This document shows, piece after piece, positions 1 to 4,949 of a DNA stretch of 5,657 nucleotides. The first letter of the stretch is position 1. Every line of letters starts with the position of its first letter. Location: assembly GCA_016186235.1 (NCBI GenBank), contig JACPMD010000118.1, positions 1 to 5,657 of the forward strand. The letters are read 5' to 3'. Under the pieces are notes generated by a model. That model was not told the origin of the DNA and searched no databases. It saw only the letters and a list, made by a program, of their open reading frames with translations. The translations under genes and the position numbers were made by a program. This stretch comes from Candidatus Roizmanbacteria bacterium. Its GTDB lineage: Bacteria; Patescibacteriota; Microgenomatia; UBA1406; GWC2-37-13.

Positions 1-358
1 CACTATCCCATGTCTTATCTGCTCCGCACCCTGACGCTGGTGGAGGACATGATGAAGTGCTTGATGAGCCACCACCATAGGGAGCAGAATCTTGCATACA
101 AGAAGTCCCATTCCAACTTGTCCCCGAAGGACAGGAAGGCTTGCATGTGCATGTTCCCTGATCCCAGGTGAGATTTGCTCCGCAGCCTGCTGCTGGAGGT
201 GAACACGATAGACTGCTTCCTTGTGATGAACCTCCTGAAGTGTCCTTCATGCAGTAACTCCCATTCCAACTCGTCCCTGCAGGGCATTGAGGTTTACAGG
301 TGCACGTTCCTCGATCCCAGGTAGTGTCTCCGCTGCAACCTGAAGGTGGAGGTGAGCA
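1..358 (-). repeat. Tandem ~153-156 bp coding repeat (Cys modules of the secreted protein)
   Basis: Two complete copies (358-206 and 205-50) and the start of a third (49-1) encode the C-x6-C-x10-C-x-C-x3-C-x10-C module. Copies one and two also match at DNA level: cccattccaact occurs at 107-118 and 260-271, exactly 153 bp apart, with similar flanks. Copies are joined by Gly/Ser-rich linkers (GGSSQGSS, YGGGSSSTSS). High nucleotide identity points to recent duplication and likely copy-number variation. The number of copies beyond the left edge cannot be seen. Confidence 0.85.
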
Positions 359-1384
359 AGATTGTTGAAAATCTGTTTTACAGCGTTCGGGATTTTGCCG
401 ACAGTATTCTTCAAATTTTTGCCGCTCTCGAGGGCTATCAAAGCCGCCCGTTTGCCCCGGCTTACATTTTTCCGGGTTTTCTTGACAGTATCTCGAATAT
501 TCTTCTGATTTTCGTTTTGCTTCCTCGGGATTTCCGTAGAATACGCATTGGCAGGTATTATTTTCCCACTTACAGCTTGGGGTTTTGAGACACATCTCTT
601 GAGGATTATAGGATCCTGTTGGTCGAGGTCCAGTTCCGTAGCCACATTCCTGAGGATTCTGTTGACAGTAGGCTCGACAACTTTCTTCACTATTGCAGCC
701 GCCCGGGCCTACAAATTTTCCACCGCTTCCTTGGCTAAAACCTCTACAGACTTGGTAATTATTGGGATCGCTGCAGAAAGCCCTACAGGTTTCCTCTGAG
801 GTGCACCCTCCGGGCCCTTGTCGTATCTCTCCTCCTCGAAGCCCGGTTTGTTTTGCAAACTCACTACACTTTTGCCTATTTTCTTCTTTCTCGCAGAATG
901 AACGGCACGATTGGGGAGAGTCGCAACCAAGTGTCTGTCTGGCTTTTTGGATTATTTCTTGTTTAGCAGGATCTTCGGTATGACCACCAGATATGCCATA
1001 CTTTTTGGCAAAGGTATTGCACTTATCAAAGTTCTCTTCTTGATGACATACCGCCTGACAAGAGTCTATATTGTTACAGCCAAGCTCAGATTCGGCTGCG
1101 TCAAGAAGCGTTTCCTGCCTTTCGCTTAGTTCATCTTCTTTATAAAACCCTTTGGATTTTGCATACGAAACACAATCATCGTAGTTGACAGGGTCTTCAC
1201 AAAAAGTTCTACATTCTGCTAGGCTTCCACAGCTGCCCAGTTCTGCAATTGGAAAACTAATGCTATATTTTGATCTGGCAATTTCCTCTGGAGTTTCTTG
1301 AGCTAATGCTGGAGGGGTCGCGGCAAAAACGGTAAGTCCCCCGAGAAAGAATGAGATAAATAGTATAGTATAGATTTTTTTCAC
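1..1384 (-). CDS. Secreted cysteine-rich repeat protein (partial, C-terminus off the left edge)
   Basis: One uninterrupted frame of 461 codons starts at GTG (1384-1382) and leaves the window at position 1. The GTG is chosen because it overlaps the stop of the upstream gene (GTGA), is followed at once by a signal peptide (MKK-IYTILFISFFLGGLTVF, likely cleavage after ALA at residue 28), and the first internal Met is residue 264. The mature part carries 42 Cys. Residues 52-247 hold five repeats of C-x5-C-x3-C-x6/8-C (first Cys at 52, 103, 154, 194, 230), two of them introduced by GPGGC. Residues 265-335 hold a looser Cys block with paired EEYxRYCQ/EEYCRQ NPExC elements. From residue 343 come 51-52-residue modules C-x6-C-x10-C-x-C-x3-C-x10-C, with TWDxGTCTCKP and CPxGTSWNG cores. 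I infer an extracellular, disulfide-stabilised surface or adhesive protein. The repeats resemble uncharacterised Patescibacteria proteins; the function is unknown. Confidence 0.88.
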   Translation of the reverse strand, partial: MKKIYTILFISFFLGGLTVFAATPPALAQETPEEIARSKYSISFPIAELGSCGSLAECRTFCEDPVNYDDCVSYAKSKGFYKEDELSERQETLLDAAESELGCNNIDSCQAVCHQEENFDKCNTFAKKYGISGGHTEDPAKQEIIQKARQTLGCDSPQSCRSFCEKEENRQKCSEFAKQTGLRGGEIRQGPGGCTSEETCRAFCSDPNNYQVCRGFSQGSGGKFVGPGGCNSEESCRAYCQQNPQECGYGTGPRPTGSYNPQEMCLKTPSCKWENNTCQCVFYGNPEEAKRKSEEYSRYCQENPEKCKPGQTGGFDSPRERQKFEEYCRQNPERCKTDFQQSCSPPPSGCSGDTTWDRGTCTCKPQCPAGTSWNGSYCMKDTSGGSSQGSSLSCSPPAAGCGANLTWDQGTCTCKPSCPSGTSWNGTSCMQDSAPYGGGSSSTSSCPPPASGCGADKTWDS

Positions 1385-1656
1385 TTTATAAGATCAAATG
1401 GGTTTTTAACTTGTTGAAACGGATTCACATATTGAGCATTTTTATCAAAGGGATTCTTAAACTCTGATTGAAGTTCCACAACAGCGCCGGTTTTAGACGT
1501 TGAAGGAGGTGTTAGTGGAGTGACGATTTTTTCCCGAAGCAGTCCGATAACAATAAGTCCAAGAAGCATTACAAAGAGCAAAACAGCATAGAATGCGATT
1601 CGATGATGTTTAAGGCTTTCTTTGATTATAGAAATTTCTCCCTGCAAATCGGGCAT
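1381..1656 (-). CDS. Small single-pass membrane protein with C-terminal NPF motifs
   Basis: A 91-residue protein. The N-terminal 19 residues are charged (KESLKHHR before the membrane), residues 20-40 form one strong transmembrane helix (AFYAVLLFVMLLGLIVIGLL), and then come a Pro/Thr/Ser linker and a C-terminal tail with three NPF motifs (68-70, 78-80, 85-87). The second and third are VNPF and KNPFD. There is no cleavable signal peptide. By charge the N-terminus is probably inside and the NPF tail outside. Its TGA stop overlaps the GTG of the Cys-rich gene by four bases (GTGA), so the two are almost certainly translationally coupled and co-expressed. That suggests a role in anchoring, exporting or displaying the Cys-rich protein (inference). 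I do not recognise a named family; small NPF-tail proteins of this shape are familiar from Patescibacteria genomes only as hypotheticals. Confidence 0.8.
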   Translation of the reverse strand: MPDLQGEISIIKESLKHHRIAFYAVLLFVMLLGLIVIGLLREKIVTPLTPPSTSKTGAVVELQSEFKNPFDKNAQYVNPFQQVKNPFDLIK

Positions 1657-1661
1657 TACAA

Positions 1662-1667
1662 TATAAT
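1662..1667 (+). promoter_or_regulatory. Possible -10 element for the MFS gene (TATAAT)
   Basis: A perfect TATAAT on the plus strand lies inside AATATAATATA (1660-1670), the same AT stretch that carries the -10 of the divergent operon. No good -35 is found 16-18 bp upstream. Use would give a leader of about 57 nt before the MFS ATG. Its position inside the start region of the divergent gene means the two promoters would compete. Confidence 0.3.
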
Positions 1668-1694
1668 ATAGTAGCTATCATTTATCTTTGTCAA
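1665..1694 (-). promoter_or_regulatory. Sigma70-type promoter for the membrane protein/Cys-rich operon
   Basis: On the minus strand a perfect -35 TTGACA (1694-1689) is followed after 18 bp by -10 TATATT (1670-1665). The predicted start is near 1658-1656, at or within two bases of the ATG (1656), so the transcript would be leaderless or nearly so. No Shine-Dalgarno sequence is visible between promoter and ATG, which fits. Confidence 0.6.
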
Positions 1695-1730
1695 GAGGTT
1701 TGTGATGAAGAGCACATTTCGAGTTCTTTT

Positions 1731-2882
1731 ATGGAAACAAAATCTAAGAAATCTACCTTAGTAAATATTTTTGCCCTCGCGTCGTTCTTACATGATATGG
1801 GATCGGACATAGTTTTTTCTGTTTGGCCTATATTTGTGACCGATGTTTTAAAAGCAAATATGGCAATACTAGGGTTTATCGATGGAGTAGGGGAAGCAAT
1901 TGTTTCTCTTTCGCAGGCCGTTTCGGGATACCTTTCAGATAGAATCCGAAGAAGAAAAATCTTCGTATGGTTGGGATACTTATTTGGTGGAATAGCACGA
2001 ATTGGCTACGCCTTAGCTCCAACGTGGCAATGGCTTCTGCCATTTCGCATTCTTGATCGATCAGGAAAAATTCGCGGCTCGCCAAGAGATGCAATAATTT
2101 CCGAGATATCAACCAAAGAAAATAGGGGAAGGAATTTCGGACTCCTTAGATCCGCCGACAATTTAGGAGCCGTTGTCGGAATCATCCTGTCTATTGTTCT
2201 TTTGGGAGTCATCGGATATAAGCCGTTATTTTTATTGGCGGCAGTTCCATCGGTTATTGCGGTTTTTTTGCTAATTATTTTTATTCGTGAAGAAAAACCC
2301 GTTCAAGAAAAATTACACAAAACCATCCGTTTTAGAGGATTTTCTTCCGATCTAAAAATGTATACAATATCGAGTGTTTTATTTGCCTTAGGGGGCTTTA
2401 GCTATTCGTTTTTATTGGTGTTTGCAAAACGATTTGGATTTCAAACCATACACATTCCAGCTTTGTATCTTTCTTTCACTCTGGTCGCGACCTTATTCTC
2501 TCTCCCCCTAGGGAAACTCTCAGATGCAATTGGCAGGAAAAAAGTCTTATACCTTTCTTTTCTATTTTGGGCCTTGGTGTCAATACTTTTTTTATTCTGG
2601 AATAGTTATATCGGCATCATTATTGGATTTATTTTCTATGGACTCCATAGAGCGGCAATCGAACCTGTGCAGAAAAGTTTTGTCGCTGAGCTTTCGCCAA
2701 AGGAATTTTTGGCAAGTTCTCTCGGAGGATTTCAGATGGCGGTTGGGCTTTCGGCTTTACCAGGCTCTTTTATCGCAGGAGTATTGTGGGATAATTTCTC
2801 GATCCAAGCTCCCTTTTATTTCTCTCTTGTTCTTACTTCGCTTGCTTTGGTTTTACTAACCTTAGTGAAAGAAAAAAAATGA
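1731..2882 (+). CDS. Major facilitator superfamily (MFS) transporter
   Basis: A 383-residue polytopic membrane protein, the usual size for a compact MFS carrier with about 10-12 helices. The loop 2-3 signature GYLSDRIRRRK (66-76) is MFS motif A, and its pseudo-repeat in the second half is GKLSDAIGRKK (261-271), giving the expected two-fold layout. Residues 106-122 carry R-ILDRSGKIRGSPRDAI, a conserved element in a subset of bacterial and archaeal MFS proteins. The short N-terminal tail is Lys-rich (METKSKK), so the N-terminus is cytoplasmic. The substrate cannot be read from sequence; a drug/metabolite efflux role is typical but unproven. ATG at 1731 is the only plausible start in frame, and no Shine-Dalgarno lies directly before it. 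The last 50 bp overlap the convergent VKOR gene. It is divergent from, and 74 bp away from, the small membrane gene. Confidence 0.9.
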   Translation: METKSKKSTLVNIFALASFLHDMGSDIVFSVWPIFVTDVLKANMAILGFIDGVGEAIVSLSQAVSGYLSDRIRRRKIFVWLGYLFGGIARIGYALAPTWQWLLPFRILDRSGKIRGSPRDAIISEISTKENRGRNFGLLRSADNLGAVVGIILSIVLLGVIGYKPLFLLAAVPSVIAVFLLIIFIREEKPVQEKLHKTIRFRGFSSDLKMYTISSVLFALGGFSYSFLLVFAKRFGFQTIHIPALYLSFTLVATLFSLPLGKLSDAIGRKKVLYLSFLFWALVSILFLFWNSYIGIIIGFIFYGLHRAAIEPVQKSFVAELSPKEFLASSLGGFQMAVGLSALPGSFIAGVLWDNFSIQAPFYFSLVLTSLALVLLTLVKEKK

Positions 2883-3249
2883 CAAGCATGATAAGTTGAC
2901 AAGCAATACAGACAGGACAAATTACCTTAATTACGAAAAGTTCGATAACGGTAATGCGAAGACAAAAGATGAGTCCAAACGTTGACATAGCAAGAAGTAG
3001 TCTTTTTTTCTTGAGCAGGGACGATGCGAAAATAACGATATAGCCTATAAGTCCGATGAGCGAAGTCGGTAGGCCGAAAAATGTTGATACAGGACCCTTA
3101 ATTACGGCATCACAGTTGATTGTTTGATTAATTGAGCAGGGTTGGAAAGCTGGCCTTACGATATAACTGTAAAGGAGATATGATGCCAATACTATACCAG
3201 TAAGCGATAGAAAAGAAATTATTTTCCAAATGGTATTTGTGTTCTTCAT
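2833..3249 (-). CDS. Vitamin K epoxide reductase (VKOR) family disulfide-forming oxidoreductase
   Basis: A 138-residue membrane protein with four to five hydrophobic segments (about 8-30, 57-78, 84-104, 105-129). It carries both VKOR cysteine pairs. C38 and C46 lie in a loop (C-SINQTIN-CDAV), followed by FGLPTSLIGLIGY, a family signature. The quinone-side pair is C111-P-V-C114. Family knowledge: the CxxC pair passes electrons to a quinone, while the loop pair oxidises a thioredoxin-like partner that puts disulfides into exported proteins, replacing DsbB. No thioredoxin domain is fused and none is encoded in the window, so the partner is elsewhere. It lies 52 bp downstream of the Crp/Fnr gene on the same strand. 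A GGAG is 10 nt before the ATG. The 3' end overlaps the convergent MFS gene by 50 bp. Confidence 0.9.
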   Translation of the reverse strand: MKNTNTIWKIISFLSLTGIVLASYLLYSYIVRPAFQPCSINQTINCDAVIKGPVSTFFGLPTSLIGLIGYIVIFASSLLKKKRLLLAMSTFGLIFCLRITVIELFVIKVICPVCIACQLIMLVIFFLSLRLVKPKQAK

Positions 3250-3263
3250 ACAGACGTTTCTCC

Positions 3264-3292
3264 ATAATAAAAAGAAAAAGACAATAGTACAG
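3264..3292 (-). promoter_or_regulatory. Candidate activator-dependent promoter of VKOR
   Basis: On the minus strand TATTAT (3269-3264) is a good -10 and predicts a start near 3257. The matching -35 position (3292-3287, CTGTAC) with a 17-bp spacer is very poor, as expected of a promoter that needs an activator. A start at 3257 gives an 8-nt leader, so the GGAG at 3263-3260 would not be transcribed from it. It would serve only read-through transcripts from the upstream gene. An alternative -10, TACTAT (3289-3284), would include the GGAG but also lacks a -35. Confidence 0.35.
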
Positions 3293-3306
3293 TGATGTAG
3301 ATCACA
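3291..3306. promoter_or_regulatory. Crp/Fnr-type operator upstream of VKOR
   Basis: AGTGATGTAGATCACA matches the core of the E. coli Crp consensus TGTGATCTAGATCACA at 14 of 16 positions. It has perfect 5-bp arms GTGAT/ATCAC separated by 4 bp. It also fits the Fnr layout (TGAT-N4-ATCA). Its right arm includes the stop codon of the Crp/Fnr gene. Its centre (between 3298 and 3299) is 41.5 bp upstream of the start predicted from the TATTAT box, the classical class II activator position. The regulator encoded next door is the natural candidate to bind it. Confidence 0.6.
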
Positions 3307-3916
3307 GAAGTTTTTTTAGTTCTTCTTTATTTTTGATAACGATACGCCGACTTTTATACCAAATAATTGCTCTCTTTTGCAATTTCTCAAGAGTACGGCT
3401 TGCAGTTTCACGGCTCACGGCAGCAAAGGAGGCAATCTCACTGTGAGTAAAGGGCAATTCATCAAAATGTCTTGAAAGGTAGAGAAGCATGGAACAGATA
3501 CGAGCCTCAGCTCTATTGAAGGCTAAATATTCTGTACGTAGGAGGAGTTTATCAAGCCCGATGAGTATACGACGAGTCAAATCAAATAGAATTTCAGGAC
3601 GGTTTTTAAGAAATTCCAGGACTTTAGACGGCGGAGCGCTATAAATTTCGAGCGGAGTCACGGCTTCGTAAAAATAACGATTATCAATATTGGCAATCGT
3701 CCATGTCATAGGAAAAAAACTACCAGGGGCAAAAATATGGAGTGTAAGCTCGTTACCTTGAGGAGAGATTGCGTATTCGCGAGCAAAGCCTTTTTTTAAA
3801 AAGTATACTTGAGATAGTTTTTGCTCTGGATTGATGAGCCGAGTTCCTTTAGAAAAACGTTTCAGATCGAAGCGTGAAAAAAATTTCTCGGTTTCACCTG
3901 TAATAAAAGTTTTCAT
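3302..3916 (-). CDS. Crp/Fnr family transcriptional regulator
   Basis: A 204-residue protein with an N-terminal cyclic-nucleotide-binding-like beta-barrel (about 14-100, including YFLKKGFAREY and FAPGSFFPM), a dimerisation helix (about 102-134), and a C-terminal winged helix-turn-helix (about 155-202). The recognition helix SRETASR (168-174) keeps the Arg, Glu and Arg that Crp uses for GTGA half-sites (R169, E170, R174) and has Ser173 where Fnr has its specificity Ser. The sensor cassette lacks the Glu and Arg-Ser of cAMP-binding Crp, and there is no Fnr N-terminal Cys cluster (the only Cys is C141). So neither cAMP nor a 4Fe-4S centre is the likely signal. The true effector is unknown. It is divergent from the dehydrogenase across 32 bp and directly upstream of VKOR, so it probably controls redox or fermentation genes and perhaps itself. 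Confidence 0.92.
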   Translation of the reverse strand: MKTFITGETEKFFSRFDLKRFSKGTRLINPEQKLSQVYFLKKGFAREYAISPQGNELTLHIFAPGSFFPMTWTIANIDNRYFYEAVTPLEIYSAPPSKVLEFLKNRPEILFDLTRRILIGLDKLLLRTEYLAFNRAEARICSMLLYLSRHFDELPFTHSEIASFAAVSRETASRTLEKLQKRAIIWYKSRRIVIKNKEELKKLL

Positions 3917-3924
3917 ACCTAGAG

Positions 3925-3953
3925 AGTATACTTTAATCTATTCATTTTATGAA
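3925..3953 (-). promoter_or_regulatory. Promoter of the Crp/Fnr gene
   Basis: On the minus strand TTCATA (3953-3948, 4 of 6 matches to the -35 consensus), a 17-bp spacer, then TATACT (3930-3925, 5 of 6 to the -10). The predicted start near 3918 leaves only about two bases before the ATG (3916). The -35 overlaps the start codon of the divergent dehydrogenase gene. Confidence 0.45.
3927..3932 (+). promoter_or_regulatory. Possible -10 of the dehydrogenase operon (TATACT)
   Basis: This hexamer forms, with the -10 of the divergent gene, the 8-bp palindrome AGTATACT (3925-3932). Start would fall near 3939, about 10 nt before the ATG at 3949. No recognisable -35 lies 16-18 bp upstream, so activity may depend on a regulator or be weak. 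No Shine-Dalgarno sequence is seen before the ATG. Confidence 0.3.
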
Positions 3954-4941
3954 AATCGTATTTTTTGAGGTGCATGATTGGGAAGAGGAAGTACTGCGAA
4001 AGAATTTTCCAGACGCTCTTCTAACCGAAAAAAAACTTACGGCTGAAACAGCGTCTCGCTTTAAAGACGTAGAGATTATCTCGTGTTTTATTTATTCTGC
4101 TATAGATAAAAAGGTAGTCGATACGCTTCCTTTGCTTCGATTCATCGCCACACGATCGACTGGTTTTGACCACATTGATAGCTCATATTGTAAAACAAAA
4201 CACATCACAATCTCCAACGTACCAGAATATGGCTCAAACACCGTTGCCGAGCATACATTCGGTTTAATCCTGAGCTTAACCCGCAAAATCTATCAATCGG
4301 TGAATCAGACAAAACGCCTCAACTTCAATCACGCAAAGATAAGAGGAGTAGATCTTTTTGGAAAGACAATCGGCATTGTTGGCACGGGAAAGATAGGCGA
4401 GCATGTATTACGAATCGCGTTTGGTTTTGGCATGAAAGTACTGGCGTTTGATGTCTTTAAAAGAAAAGACCTTTTGAAACAATTCCCTTTTCAGTATGTT
4501 CCTTTTGAAGACCTCATTGCTAAATCTGATGTCGTAACGCTTCATCTTCCTTTAAATAACAAAACTACTCATATCGTAAATAAAAAAAATATTCTTAAGT
4601 TTAAGAAGGGAAGCTATCTTATCAATACCGCGCGAGGCGGATTAATTGATACAGAGGCTATTATTTTGGGGCTCAATAAGGATATTCTCGCGGGTGTCGG
4701 ACTCGATGTATTAGAGGAAGAAAAGCAACTTGGAGAAGAAGCACAGGTTCTTACCACGGAATATGACAGGAATACTCGGCTTAAAACGCTTGTCTATAAT
4801 CATATGCTTATTAACCATCCTCACGTTCTCATCACTCCGCATAATGCGTTCAACAGCGAAGAGGCCTTGAAACGAATTACCGATACGACTATCTTTAATA
4901 TCAAGAGTTTTCTCTCAGGACGACCAGAACACACGGTATAA
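3949..4941 (+). CDS. NAD-dependent D-2-hydroxyacid dehydrogenase, D-lactate dehydrogenase-like
   Basis: A 330-residue protein of normal family length. The N-terminal catalytic half includes TRSTGFDHID (68-77), the substrate-contact region of D-lactate dehydrogenases. The Rossmann signature is GIVGTGKIG (142-150) with the NAD-selecting Asp168 (LAFD). The catalytic set is complete: Arg229 in NTARGG, Glu258 in DVLEEE (29 residues on, the standard spacing) and His298 in ITPHNAF. The expected reaction is reversible NADH-dependent reduction of pyruvate or a similar 2-oxoacid to the D-2-hydroxyacid, which regenerates NAD+ in fermentation. The Glu-His interval of 40 residues is longer than in lactobacillar D-LDH (about 32), so the exact substrate is uncertain. 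First gene of a two-gene operon, divergent from the Crp/Fnr regulator that may control it. Confidence 0.9.
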   Translation: MKIVFFEVHDWEEEVLRKNFPDALLTEKKLTAETASRFKDVEIISCFIYSAIDKKVVDTLPLLRFIATRSTGFDHIDSSYCKTKHITISNVPEYGSNTVAEHTFGLILSLTRKIYQSVNQTKRLNFNHAKIRGVDLFGKTIGIVGTGKIGEHVLRIAFGFGMKVLAFDVFKRKDLLKQFPFQYVPFEDLIAKSDVVTLHLPLNNKTTHIVNKKNILKFKKGSYLINTARGGLIDTEAIILGLNKDILAGVGLDVLEEEKQLGEEAQVLTTEYDRNTRLKTLVYNHMLINHPHVLITPHNAFNSEEALKRITDTTIFNIKSFLSGRPEHTV

Positions 4942-4942
4942 T
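4937..4942 (+). promoter_or_regulatory. TATAAT box just before the flavoprotein gene
   Basis: A perfect -10 hexamer overlaps the TAA stop of the dehydrogenase. Initiation would be at about 4949, one base before the ATG (4950). There is no -35 at 16-18 bp (CTCAGG or similar), so it is at best a weak internal promoter and may be a chance product of GTA-TAA-T. Confidence 0.2.
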
Positions 4943-4949
4943 TTAGACT

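Noticed and set aside
1..358. CRISPR-like or non-coding repeat array
   Set aside because: The repeat unit is about 153 bp, diverged, in phase with codons, and encodes a conserved Cys module.
15..930. Open frames of 73-147 codons on both strands in the first kilobase
   Set aside because: They lie out of frame with the continuous 461-codon minus-strand Cys-rich gene, which has a signal peptide, regular Cys repeats and a coupled start. The others show no domain logic.
2524..2859. 111-codon plus-strand frame inside the MFS gene
   Set aside because: It is a shadow of the MFS frame; the MFS protein has clear motif A repeats and helices throughout.
2855..2866. ACTAACCTTAGT as a terminator hairpin at the MFS/VKOR ends
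   Set aside because: The loop would be two bases, the stem is A/T-rich and short, and no T-run follows on either strand.
2881..2905. Direct repeat GACAAGCA (2881-2888 and 2898-2905)
   Set aside because: It lies within VKOR codons near the CxxC helix. Eight bases twice is within chance, and no mobile-element features flank it.
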